Positions 1 through 6,254 of a DNA stretch of 39,691 nucleotides are shown here, piece by piece. The notes beneath the pieces were generated by a model that made no database searches, was not told the DNA's origin, and was given only the letters and a program-made list of their open reading frames with translations. The stretch spans positions 1 to 39,691 of IMG/VR virus record IMGVR_UViG_3300042486_000071; one strand, 5' to 3'. Made by a program: the position numbers and the translations under genes. This stretch comes from a virus. Each line of letters opens with the position of its first letter. Position 1 is the first letter of the stretch.

Positions 1-142
1 TGCAAGTTGGTTGCATTATACCCTATTCGTTACTGAGACTAATAACATCTGATAATCACATAGCGTCGATAATGGCAATGATCCCTGTCTCAACAAGGCC
101 GCAATCATTGGCGATCATGTTCACCCTGTATCATTGGCAAGG

Positions 143-200
143 CTACGCTGTGACATAGGACGATCATTACTCTATGACATAGCACAGCGGCACAGCGTAG
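143..200. repeat. Inverted repeat with nested direct repeats
   Basis: CTACGCTGTG (143-152) is exactly complementary to CACAGCGTAG (191-200). Between them lie TGACATAG twice (151-158, 175-182), the palindrome CTATGACATAG (172-182) and a second CACAGCG (183-189). The arms could form a long-loop stem or be paired protein-binding sites. Confidence 0.7.
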
Positions 201-331
201 GCAGGGCATGGGCCTAAGGAATCTCTTATTTGCTGGAGGATGGACGCCCTCACCCCCTCCCCCCACACAGCCCAGCTCGCGCACGTCCCAATGCGGAAAC
301 CCCTCTCCCCATAAAAACCGCTATTTTGTAT

Positions 332-359
332 GTCAATATAGTCTATTGACAAGTCTTAT
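332..359. promoter_or_regulatory. TATTGAC half-sites, related to the 10680 operator
   Basis: GTCAATA (332-338) and TATTGAC (344-350) form an inverted pair. TATTGACAAGTC (344-355) matches 12 of 16 bases of one strand of the perfect palindrome at 10680-10695 (TATTGACAAGTCAATA when read on the minus strand). A minus-strand TTGACA (336-331) with TATGGG 17 bases downstream could be a weak promoter. Confidence 0.35.
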
Positions 360-423
360 GTCTTATGCTTCTCCCTATGTCTTATGCTTTGCCCTAATGT
401 CGCATGCTAATGTCGTATGTATT
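358..423. repeat. Four degenerate direct repeats (iteron-like)
   Basis: Four head-to-tail units begin with ATGTC: two long ones (358-376 and 377-396) share ATGTCTTATGCTT followed by a CCCT end, and two short ones (397-409, 410-423) read ATGTCGCATGCTA and ATGTCGTATGTATT. The last runs into the palindrome at 422. Head-to-tail repeats of this kind occur at iteron origins and at clustered operator sites; neither role is proved here. Confidence 0.6.
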
Positions 424-437
424 ATCGTTTCCGATAA
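422..437. promoter_or_regulatory. 16-bp palindrome copy 1
   Basis: TTATCGTTTCCGATAA, an exact match to TTATCGKWWMCGATAA. It lies 7 bases past the stop codon of the minus-strand gene 445-993, at the end of the direct-repeat block. Confidence 0.8.
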
Positions 438-444
438 CCATCCT

Positions 445-993
445 TTAGTTTTCGCATGAGTAAATAGTCTCTTGGAGTTTTAGTTTTGGGAGGGTAGTGG
501 GAAGGGTGTAGGAGTTGTCTATGAAGGCTACTTTGTTTGTGGGTTGGATGGTTAGCCTTCCGTTGGTGAGTTCTATGAAGATGAATTCTTTGTCTTGGTC
601 TGGGCTATCTGACCATCCGTCGTTTAGGTGGGCTACTGAGAACAGGTAGGTTCCCTTTAGGATGTTTGGGCCTATCTTCGTTGTTACTGGCATTCCTCTT
701 AGGATTGGGTTTTGTAGGATTGTGAAGTTGTATGAGTAGCAGTCCCAGAGTTGGGATTCTTCTATGCGCCAGTTTTCTAATGCTTGTTCTTTGAACCTTA
801 CTGCGTTTGGTGGCAAGTTTCTGTAGAGTGCGCCGCCTTCGCGTAGGATGACGTTTATTCCCCATGCTCTGCTTGGTATGGAGGTTAGTCCTACCCACAT
901 AGCCTCTACTGGCCCTACGGGTTTTTCGTGTGTGTATTCGCTATCTATCCAGATGTAGCGATGAGTTGGGAGTGCGCCGATTTTTGTATTCAT
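445..993 (-). CDS. Hypothetical protein, 182 aa
   Basis: I do not recognise this protein. It starts at the ATG at 993 with MNTKIGALPTHRYIWIDSEY, is of mixed composition with several Trp and Tyr residues, and has no signal peptide or membrane segment. It is the last gene of the minus-strand arm. Its start lies 3 bases after a near-perfect copy of the 16-bp palindrome (997-1012), so initiation at this gene may be controlled by that element rather than by coupling to its upstream neighbour. Codon use looks like that of neighbouring genes. The reading frame and start are well supported; function is unknown. Confidence 0.7.
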   Translation of the reverse strand: MNTKIGALPTHRYIWIDSEYTHEKPVGPVEAMWVGLTSIPSRAWGINVILREGGALYRNLPPNAVRFKEQALENWRIEESQLWDCYSYNFTILQNPILRGMPVTTKIGPNILKGTYLFSVAHLNDGWSDSPDQDKEFIFIELTNGRLTIQPTNKVAFIDNSYTLPTTLPKLKLQETIYSCEN

Positions 994-996
994 TGG

Positions 997-1012
997 TTAT
1001 CGTTACCGATAG
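997..1012. promoter_or_regulatory. 16-bp palindrome copy 2 (one mismatch)
   Basis: TTATCGTTACCGATAG differs from the consensus at the last base. It ends 3 bases before the ATG (993) of the minus-strand gene 445-993. Confidence 0.75.
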
Positions 1013-1121
1013 TGAGAGTCCCAGTTTTATGTGGTTACTGGAATGGTATAATTTATTAACCAGAGTCACACCCGCCAAGGTCTGCCCTCCGCCACAATAC
1101 CACGTTATTGCTCTCAAATTG

Positions 1122-1205
1122 TTACCTTCTAGTTGTTGTTTCTATGATGAAGCAGGCTACCACTATGCTCCATGCTAGGATTATTGCCATTACTTGGTCA
1201 TTCAT
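1122..1205 (-). CDS. Tiny membrane peptide, 27 aa
   Basis: A 27-residue frame reads MNDQVMAIILAWSIVVACFI followed by IETTTRR. It is a single hydrophobic helix with a short N-terminal polar stretch and a basic C-terminus, which predicts one membrane segment. Its ATG overlaps the TGA of the preceding gene (1202-1390) as ATGA, the same coupling used by the other genes of this operon; that is the main reason to believe it is translated. It could be a small membrane effector (holin-like, superinfection exclusion or toxin-like), but nothing in it identifies a family. Confidence 0.5.
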   Translation of the reverse strand: MNDQVMAIILAWSIVVACFIIETTTRR

Positions 1206-1390
1206 GGGTATAGTGCTTTCCGTAGGTTCTTATACTCTTCTTCTAAAAGCGAGAATGATCCTATGGGTAGTTTTTTGTTTATCGTGGATAACAGCGCGTG
1301 AGCAGCGGCGGCGAGGCTATCATATTCCTCTGCGTTTACATACCAGTCGTCAGTTTCATTCGCTTGTTCTTTTGTGAATTTCTGTATCAT
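1202..1390 (-). CDS. Hypothetical protein, 62 aa
   Basis: This small acidic, probably all-helical protein begins MIQKFTKEQANETDDWYVNA and contains the segment YDSLAAAAHALLSTINKK. Its start ATG overlaps the dCMP deaminase stop as ATGA, and its own stop overlaps the start of the 27-residue membrane peptide in the same way, so it is translated as part of the coupled operon. No family is recognised and no function is inferred. Confidence 0.65.
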   Translation of the reverse strand: MIQKFTKEQANETDDWYVNAEEYDSLAAAAHALLSTINKKLPIGSFSLLEEEYKNLRKALYP

Positions 1391-1899
1391 ATATCGAGTA
1401 GTTTTGCTCCATTTTGGTATCCTCCGCAGTGGATAATTGTATCTCCCCGCTTTACTACGAATACAGATGGTTTTCCGCTATGATCCCAGTAGGAGGTTAG
1501 TTTTTCCTGCTTAAATTGGACTACTGTGACTCCCATTTTTTCTGCTATCTCTAAGGCTATTGGGTCAGATTTGTATATTTCTTTGTAAATAACTTTTTTT
1601 ATCTTATAGGCGGCTATGGTCTTTAGGCAGTCTCTACAAGGTAGTAGGGTGGATACCAGTGTCTTTCCTTCGCCGGGGTTGGTATATCTCAAGGCATTCT
1701 GCTCTGCGTGGATTACAAACTTCGATCTCTCTTCTCTCGATGACCAGTCTTCTTCTACACCTTGAGGGAATCCATTATACCCTACTGATGCTATGGAATA
1801 ATCTTCTCTGAGGATCGCCGCGCCGACTTTATGCCACGGGTCTTTACTTTTCTTAGCCACTACCTCGGCTATGCTCATTGCGTATTCGTCCCAGTTCAT
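1387..1899 (-). CDS. Deoxycytidylate (dCMP) deaminase-like protein
   Basis: This is a zinc-dependent cytidine/deoxycytidylate deaminase family protein of 170 residues. The catalytic HAE motif is at residues 64-66 (IHAEQNAL) and the zinc-binding PCxxC at 87-91 (PCRDC), the spacing usual for dCMP deaminases. In phages such enzymes convert dCMP to dUMP and feed thymidylate or modified-pyrimidine synthesis. I chose the ATG at 1899 over one 24 bases upstream because it overlaps the upstream methyltransferase stop as ATGA. An extra C-terminal segment after about residue 130 carries HSGKPSVFVVKRGDTIIHCG and looks like a small beta-rich extension not needed for the deaminase fold. No thymidylate synthase is in the window. 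Confidence 0.85.
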   Translation of the reverse strand: MNWDEYAMSIAEVVAKKSKDPWHKVGAAILREDYSIASVGYNGFPQGVEEDWSSREERSKFVIHAEQNALRYTNPGEGKTLVSTLLPCRDCLKTIAAYKIKKVIYKEIYKSDPIALEIAEKMGVTVVQFKQEKLTSYWDHSGKPSVFVVKRGDTIIHCGGYQNGAKLLDI

Positions 1900-2438
1900 A
1901 GGTAGTAAGCGGTTCCGTAACATCCAGACTCTGCGAGTTGGATTGTTTTACCTTCCTTACCTATCCATTGATCCAGCTTTTCTTTGGTCAGTTCTACTGG
2001 ATGTCCGTCATGCGCTGGTATGTTTACCCATTCAAAGATTCTTAGTTTCTTTGCTGACTTTAATGCGTTCTGAATAATCAGTTCTGGATCGTCGGTATGC
2101 TGGAGGCAGTTGTATATCCACGCCTCGTCATATCCTTCTTCAATTACATCTTCTCCACGGAAGACCAAGCAATCAATCCCCTTCGCCGCATATCTGTCAT
2201 AAGTCCACTTTGGATATTCCAATGGATCAACAACCAATCCTTTGCCAAGGTTGATTGTCTTAAGCAGCATGGATGTTGGGCCACCACCAATGTCAATGAT
2301 CCTCGCGCCTGCTACATCGAACGAGTAGCCAACTTGCTTCAGTCCCATATATCTCGCGTAGACATAGTGCTTCTGATCCTCGTCAAAAGTATTGCAGCAG
2401 TCTCCCCAATATGCCGATTCAAATGTATAGTCGCTCAT
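1896..2438 (-). CDS. SAM-dependent methyltransferase-like protein, 180 aa
   Basis: A Rossmann-type methyltransferase motif I is visible at residues 48-56 (IDIGGGPTS), followed by an acidic strand end (VVDPLEYPKW) and a YNCLQHTDDPE segment like the post-II/IV region of class I methyltransferases. The target is not evident. It lies directly after two glycosyltransferase genes and is coupled to both neighbours by ATGA overlaps, so methylation of a sugar or of a glycosylated product is plausible. It is shorter than most small-molecule methyltransferases, suggesting a minimal catalytic domain. Confidence 0.7.
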   Translation of the reverse strand: MSDYTFESAYWGDCCNTFDEDQKHYVYARYMGLKQVGYSFDVAGARIIDIGGGPTSMLLKTINLGKGLVVDPLEYPKWTYDRYAAKGIDCLVFRGEDVIEEGYDEAWIYNCLQHTDDPELIIQNALKSAKKLRIFEWVNIPAHDGHPVELTKEKLDQWIGKEGKTIQLAESGCYGTAYYL

Positions 2439-3412
2439 TTTGTTTCAATAAACTCCATTATGCCTTTTTCCCACTGATGTTTTACACTATTCCAAGTGTG
2501 ATTTTGTAGTGTATTTTCTCTGATTATTACTGATTCTTTTTCCAAATGATCTGGGTTTTCTTTCCAGAATTTCAAAACATTTACTGCCATTTTAATGTAT
2601 TCCTGCTCATCGAATGTTTCAGTCATTACTCCACCGCCATTTGACAAGAATTGAGGTGCTAAACCTGCTGGTGCTGCAATAATCGGAATCCCGCAAACGC
2701 CTGCTTCTAATAATGGCGTTGACGCACCTTCGTAAATCGATGTCATCATGTAGACATCAACTTGTTTATACATTAAATCCATTGCTTGAAATGGAACATC
2801 ACCACGCATAATTAATTGAATTCCGCTCAATTCAGATGCCGTTACTGCAAGATGACCCCGTTTTGTATTCATACCTTGACCTTGAGTAGAATCAAAGTGT
2901 GTAAAATATCCCAAGTTATTTACTGACTTTCTTGTAAATGTAGATTGAGGAAAATTATTCTCATCTACTCCCAATTGAGTTAAGATTAACTTGCTGGAAA
3001 TCTTCGGAACTTCTTTTTTTACTGCGTGAATTGTATTCGGAGACACACAAAGTATCTTTTTAAATACATCCATGTCATTGAACAACAATTCACGATCAGT
3101 GTAAGTTTTAAGCCTCGATTGTTTTGAATTAAATGTATAGTCTGCAACCTGCTGCGGGCCATGACATACTGGCAATATTTTTTTCAGCATCTTGTCATTA
3201 AATACAGTCCCAATCCCTTCTTGAGCAGAGTTCATATCAATCAATATTGCATCGTAAACATCAGCAAAATCATTGAAGTTGTAATGATTAGGATCAAATG
3301 ACCAGTTGATAAATGTAAAATTAAATTTATCTGATAGGTTGTTGATTAAATCCCAATACACTCTTGCGTGACTCCACAACCCCATTCCGTAGATTAGTAT
3401 TTTTGGTTTCAT
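2435..3412 (-). CDS. Glycosyltransferase, GT4-like, 325 aa
   Basis: The C-terminal half carries the GT4-type donor-binding signature EGASTPLLEAGVCGIPIIAA (from residue 228), with the glutamates expected to contact the nucleotide-sugar. The N-terminal half is a degenerate Rossmann-like domain beginning MKPKILIYGMGLWSHARVYW. It is A/T-rich in codon use compared with the next glycosyltransferase, which hints at separate acquisition. It is coupled by ATGA to the glycosyltransferase upstream and the methyltransferase downstream. The acceptor could be virion protein, host glycan or modified DNA; the sequence does not say. Confidence 0.8.
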   Translation of the reverse strand: MKPKILIYGMGLWSHARVYWDLINNLSDKFNFTFINWSFDPNHYNFNDFADVYDAILIDMNSAQEGIGTVFNDKMLKKILPVCHGPQQVADYTFNSKQSRLKTYTDRELLFNDMDVFKKILCVSPNTIHAVKKEVPKISSKLILTQLGVDENNFPQSTFTRKSVNNLGYFTHFDSTQGQGMNTKRGHLAVTASELSGIQLIMRGDVPFQAMDLMYKQVDVYMMTSIYEGASTPLLEAGVCGIPIIAAPAGLAPQFLSNGGGVMTETFDEQEYIKMAVNVLKFWKENPDHLEKESVIIRENTLQNHTWNSVKHQWEKGIMEFIETK

Positions 3413-4536
3413 GGATAGTATCTGTTCATTGCTTCGATGTTATTTCCTTCGGCATACCACCCGTCTCCTGTGTAAACATCCATGACATCTGAGAAGTATT
3501 TCTCATACATGGGTGCTACCCGCTCCAAGGTGAAGTTTTTACCGAATCGGTGGCAGTTGTATGGTTGTATCTGATCTATGTTCTTAATCGCATCTACATA
3601 GTCACCCATCGTGCGGCAGCGGAATCCTGTAATTCCATGTAGGTTATTCTCGGTGAATGATCCCCAGTCGGTGGTTATTGTAGGAGTGCCAGAGAGTAGG
3701 TTTTCTATTTGGACTCCACCGAATGGTTCTACATACTGACTTGGCAGGAAGGATGCTTTCGCTCTCGACATGAGCCTCTTTCTGGTAGGAACATCAGCGT
3801 ATCCTACATAGGTAACATGGTCTGGGAGATGATAACCTTCCTCCTTTTGGCCTGCGATTACCAGTTTAACGCCTGCTCGCTGGGTAGCTTCAATGGCAAT
3901 ATCTACACCTTTCCCAGAGTATACCCTACCCAGATACAGAAAGTAATCTTCTTTCTGGTCACAGAAGTCGAAGTCTTCTTTATCGAAGTAGTTTGGGATT
4001 ACTACAGCATAGTTATCTTGCTGGCAATTCCCTACTGCTTGCATTCCGCAGAACGCATGGTAGATTGCGTAGGATTCAAATACTTTCCACCTCGCCCAGT
4101 GTCCACCCGCATATCCAATCCCCGGCTCAACTGTAATTAGGTCTGGATGCGCGTCACAGATTGGCCTTACTCCACTTCCCCAGAATGGGAGAATGAAGTC
4201 ATTTTTCTTCTTGCGCTGCCCGATTGCCTTAATAGCGTTTCGATAGAATGTTTGGTAGGCATGGTCATTGGTATTGAATTTGAAAAATGTCTTCCTCCAG
4301 TCATGTGATCCATAGCTTTTGTTGAAGTCATCGTTGGTTAGGACGGGCACGTGTTCTGTGCAGATTAAGTCTGAGTCTTCGTGTCCGTAGTGGATTACTT
4401 CATGGCCGCGTTGGGTCATCATCTTCCCGAACTTCACCACTTTTTGGGTGTAAGCACAGGCGTTAAACTCTTTAGAACTTACTGTGTGAGGTAAGCCAAG
4501 AATTTGGAATCTAAATTTATCGTTTACGATACTCAT
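3409..4536 (-). CDS. Glycosyltransferase, GT4 family, 375 aa
   Basis: This is a two-domain GT-B glycosyltransferase. Residues 198-217 (YFLYLGRVYSGKGVDIAIEA) match the GT4 phosphate-binding strand-loop, and EPFGGVQIENLLSGTP (270-285) is the EX7E-type donor-sugar motif. I prefer the ATG at 4536 over the in-frame one at 4563 because it overlaps the upstream TGA as ATGA. A copy of the 16-bp palindrome (4517-4532) occupies codons 2-7 directly after this start. With the next glycosyltransferase and the methyltransferase it forms a three-gene sugar-modification set. The acceptor is unknown. Confidence 0.85.
   Translation of the reverse strand: MSIVNDKFRFQILGLPHTVSSKEFNACAYTQKVVKFGKMMTQRGHEVIHYGHEDSDLICTEHVPVLTNDDFNKSYGSHDWRKTFFKFNTNDHAYQTFYRNAIKAIGQRKKKNDFILPFWGSGVRPICDAHPDLITVEPGIGYAGGHWARWKVFESYAIYHAFCGMQAVGNCQQDNYAVVIPNYFDKEDFDFCDQKEDYFLYLGRVYSGKGVDIAIEATQRAGVKLVIAGQKEEGYHLPDHVTYVGYADVPTRKRLMSRAKASFLPSQYVEPFGGVQIENLLSGTPTITTDWGSFTENNLHGITGFRCRTMGDYVDAIKNIDQIQPYNCHRFGKNFTLERVAPMYEKYFSDVMDVYTGDGWYAEGNNIEAMNRYYP
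4517..4532. promoter_or_regulatory. 16-bp palindrome copy 3 (one mismatch, intragenic)
   Basis: TTATCGTTTACGATAC differs from the consensus at the last base. It lies within the first codons of the glycosyltransferase gene on the minus strand (encoding Ser-Ile-Val-Asn-Asp-Lys), one base after the ATG. Confidence 0.7.
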
Positions 4537-4787
4537 AGGTTGATTAGCATCTTCTTTGCCCATTCGGGCGTATCTTCATCTACTTTCACTGTCCACTCTC
4601 CAGTAACTGCTTTGGTCATGGATAGGGCTTTAACTACTTTATTGAAGGTAACTTTCCTTGAATCAGTAATTACTTCTTTGGTTGAGAACCTTTCTCCGCA
4701 GGCACAAAGCCTCCTCCTTACTACTGTGCCATCTTTTTTTCTGCTATTGATGACTTCAGTAGGTGATTCACATTTAGGACACGTCAT
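4533..4787 (-). CDS. NrdR-like zinc-ribbon protein, 84 aa
   Basis: The N-terminus (MTCPKCESPTEVINSRKKDG, then VRRRLCACGERFSTKEV) closely resembles the zinc-ribbon DNA-binding domain of NrdR, the repressor of ribonucleotide reductase genes, including the SR and RRR residues. The second knuckle here is CxC (Cys28, Cys30) where NrdR has CxxC. The ATP-cone regulatory domain of NrdR (about 150 residues in total) is absent; a short tail ending EDTPEWAKKMLINL replaces it. It could bind NrdR boxes of the host without nucleotide control, or be a phage transcription factor. It overlaps both neighbours by ATGA. Confidence 0.7.
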   Translation of the reverse strand: MTCPKCESPTEVINSRKKDGTVVRRRLCACGERFSTKEVITDSRKVTFNKVVKALSMTKAVTGEWTVKVDEDTPEWAKKMLINL

Positions 4788-4948
4788 TTCTTTTCTTGTC
4801 CAGTAATCGTGTATCGTTTCATTCCACGCTTCTTGAAGAAGTCTTCACAGGCTTTAGCAATCTGCTTGGAGTTGAGTGGATACTTCCATCCTACTCTGGC
4901 ATCATCTTGATCAACATTACCCTCTGTATCTTTGCCGTTGATCTTCAT
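4784..4948 (-). CDS. Hypothetical protein, 54 aa
   Basis: I chose the ATG at 4948 because it overlaps the upstream TGA as ATGA; the longer frame needs a GTG start at 4978. The product (MKINGKDTEGNVDQDDARVG, ending RYTITGQEKK) is hydrophilic. It contains WKYPLNSKQIAKACEDFFKK, which looks like an amphipathic helix. No family is recognised. It overlaps the NrdR-like gene by ATGA. Confidence 0.6.
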   Translation of the reverse strand: MKINGKDTEGNVDQDDARVGWKYPLNSKQIAKACEDFFKKRGMKRYTITGQEKK

Positions 4949-5187
4949 TTCATTGACTTGCTTCCTCGGCACTTCCACTTCTTGCGCGAGAGATTATTCG
5001 GTGAGTTAGGATCGGATTTCCAATCACCTTTGATCTTAGCTGAACGGGCGCAATACGCATCACCTTTGGCCGTGCCGGGGCGAATACGATCACCGCCATC
5101 TTTAGCCTTACCAGCTTGACCATACTTCACAGTCTTAGTCCTGCCAGTCTTGGCGTTCTTTACTACTTTAGTGAATCTCTTTTCCAT
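4945..5187 (-). CDS. Small basic phage protein, 80 aa
   Basis: This Lys/Arg-rich protein has the ordered words TKVVKNAKTGRTKTVKYGQA, GDAYCARSAKIKGDW and SPNNLSRKKWKC. I recall similar words from conserved small phage proteins of unknown function, but I cannot confirm the family name. Two cysteines (in YCARS and KWKCRG) could bind metal or be structural. Its start overlaps the upstream stop as TAATG. High positive charge suggests nucleic-acid or virion-DNA binding; that is inference. Confidence 0.7.
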   Translation of the reverse strand: MEKRFTKVVKNAKTGRTKTVKYGQAGKAKDGGDRIRPGTAKGDAYCARSAKIKGDWKSDPNSPNNLSRKKWKCRGSKSMK

Positions 5188-5333
5188 TACTTTTTCTTGG
5201 CTGTTTTTGCTGATTGTTTAAATGCTTTCGCAGTTGGTGCGCCTTTGCTTCCAACCTTCCGCATCTTCTCACCACTACCAGCGGCGATGCGTTTGCGTTT
5301 AGCGTGAATATTTTTGTAAAGACCAGTTTTCAT
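5187..5333 (-). CDS. Tiny basic protein, 48 aa
   Basis: This frame reads MKTGLYKNIHAKRKRIAAGS, then GEKMRKVGSKGAPTAKAFKQ and SAKTAKKK. The LY.NIHAKRKRIAAGSGEKMRK.G wording is one I associate with conserved small proteins of many phages; the function is unknown. The start overlaps the upstream stop as ATGA and the stop overlaps the next start as TAATG, so it fits exactly between its neighbours. It is extremely basic and contains almost no hydrophobic core, so it is probably extended or nucleic-acid-bound. Confidence 0.75.
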   Translation of the reverse strand: MKTGLYKNIHAKRKRIAAGSGEKMRKVGSKGAPTAKAFKQSAKTAKKK

Positions 5334-5515
5334 TTCTTCTTTTTAACTCCGGCTGAGCGCAATGCAATCGCAACCGCTTGGGCGCGGCTTTTAGCGAGTG
5401 GTGCTTTCTTCGGGCCTTTAGGGTTAACTCCAGCATGGAGAGTTCCACGCTTGTATTCACCCATGACTTTAGCCACTTTCGCGGCCTTACCTGTTTTTGT
5501 TGTTGGTTTTTTCAT
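5330..5515 (-). CDS. DUF6496-like small basic protein, 61 aa
   Basis: The segment VMGEYKRGTLHAG, followed by KSRAQAVAIALRSAG, matches the pattern I know from DUF6496, a short phage and bacterial protein with a KxGxLHxG...V.KSRKQAIAIAL core. The function of that family is not established. It is the third in a run of three adjacent tiny basic proteins, each linked by ATGA or TAATG. It starts at ATG 5515, overlapping the nuclease stop. Confidence 0.75.
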   Translation of the reverse strand: MKKPTTKTGKAAKVAKVMGEYKRGTLHAGVNPKGPKKAPLAKSRAQAVAIALRSAGVKKKK

Positions 5516-5844
5516 AATGATTCCATTCCATCTCTTAGGAGTTTAAAAAATGTATCTGATGACATGGTTACTTTCCAAGGTTTATTATTCTTCTTTGAAG
5601 CCACGGCCCATGCAATGCCTTTAGCATCCCGCTCGGCCTGCTCACAAGCCTTATCTAAATTCAAGTTCTCTACACACTTTACCTCAAAGTGGAGTTTACC
5701 TTTGAGTTCTTCGCAGATTACATCTGGTGAGTCTTGTCCTCCTGCGAATTGCTGTCCTCGTTTAGCAGTGTAGCCTTCGGCGCGAAGCTGGTCACGCCAC
5801 TGACGCTCACCTCTTGCTCCTTTAGCTCTGGAGTTAATTGGCAT
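5512..5844 (-). CDS. PDDEXK nuclease / Holliday-junction resolvase-like protein
   Basis: This 110-residue protein has the start of a PDDEXK nuclease fold: SRAKGARGERQWRDQLRAEG (Glu13 in the first helix), SPDVIC (Asp41) and the ExK pair in LHFEVK (Glu54, Lys56), then a helix and AWAVASKKNNKPWKVTM. Phage proteins with this pattern are usually annotated as Holliday-junction resolvases or putative PDDEXK endonucleases and act on branched replication or recombination intermediates before packaging. It lies in the replication operon and overlaps its upstream neighbour by 11 bases. Confidence 0.75.
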   Translation of the reverse strand: MPINSRAKGARGERQWRDQLRAEGYTAKRGQQFAGGQDSPDVICEELKGKLHFEVKCVENLNLDKACEQAERDAKGIAWAVASKKNNKPWKVTMSSDTFFKLLRDGMESL

Positions 5845-6049
5845 AATTTTTATTTGCTAACAATTCACGCTTTTTCCTTCTTGCTTCACAGGCAAGTTTA
5901 GCCTGCTCCACTCTTGATGCCTTTCCAGCATCAATTAATTTTTGATCGAGTTCATCTTGTCTCAATATTTGAATAACTCCGATTGCGTTTATGAATGCTT
6001 CTTTTTCTTTTTTAGAAACGTGGTTCTCAAAGAATTTTTGTGAATCCAT
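5834..6049 (-). CDS. Hypothetical helical protein, 71 aa
   Basis: From the ATG at 6049 the product reads MDSQKFFENHVSKKEKEAFI and continues with charged helices, ending RKKRELLANKNYAN. A longer frame would need a TTG start inside the upstream gene, so I reject it. Composition suggests an all-helical, possibly coiled-coil protein. No family is recognised. It sits between the resolvase-like nuclease and a small gene next to the helicase, so a replication accessory role is possible but unsupported. Confidence 0.6.
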   Translation of the reverse strand: MDSQKFFENHVSKKEKEAFINAIGVIQILRQDELDQKLIDAGKASRVEQAKLACEARRKKRELLANKNYAN

Positions 6050-6059
6050 TTTTATTAGG

Positions 6060-6254
6060 TTATGGCAGCATTGAATCAATATCTTGTGGTTCTGTCAATA
6101 CTTTTGTTTCAGAAAAGTATTGGTTCATAATCTTGAGTCCTTCGTTGTGATAGTTCTCTGCTATACAATACCTTTCCTTGTCTTGAGCCTCCCAGATTGC
6201 GTTTGCCGCCTCCAAATACTTCAACGCTTTTCCGTATGCTTGGTCGATTGTCAT
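6060..6254 (-). CDS. Hypothetical helical protein, 64 aa
   Basis: The product begins MTIDQAYGKALKYLEAANAI and is predicted helical (TPR-like spacing of Ala, Tyr and Leu), ending LTEPQDIDSMLP. Its ATG overlaps the helicase stop codon as TAATG, so it is coupled to the helicase. No family is recognised; a helicase accessory role is only suggested by position. Confidence 0.6.
   Translation of the reverse strand: MTIDQAYGKALKYLEAANAIWEAQDKERYCIAENYHNEGLKIMNQYFSETKVLTEPQDIDSMLP

Larger units (their letters stand above)
1..444. other. Non-coding, repeat-rich left region
   Basis: I see no convincing gene here. The reading frames present are short, lack a plausible start context and resemble nothing I know. 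The stretch holds an inverted repeat (143-200), duplicated TGACATAG and CACAGCG words, TCATTGGC words near 104 and 131, a C-rich tract (about 250-272), TATTGAC half-sites (332-359), four ATGTC-type direct repeats (358-423) and a 16-base palindrome (422-437). The density of repeats next to the end of the long minus-strand gene run suggests a control region, a replication origin or a junction between transcription units. Which of these applies cannot be decided from sequence alone. Confidence 0.6.

Noticed and set aside
1020-1120. TATAAT-like sequence near 1048 as a promoter
   Set aside because: GGTATAATTTATT has no convincing -35 at a proper distance on either strand, and the flanking minus-strand genes are already served by coupling or the palindrome.
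1279-1294. TTATCGTGGATAACAG as another palindrome copy
   Set aside because: Only the left arm matches; the right arm and the K-W-W-M spacer rule fail, and it is inside a coding region.
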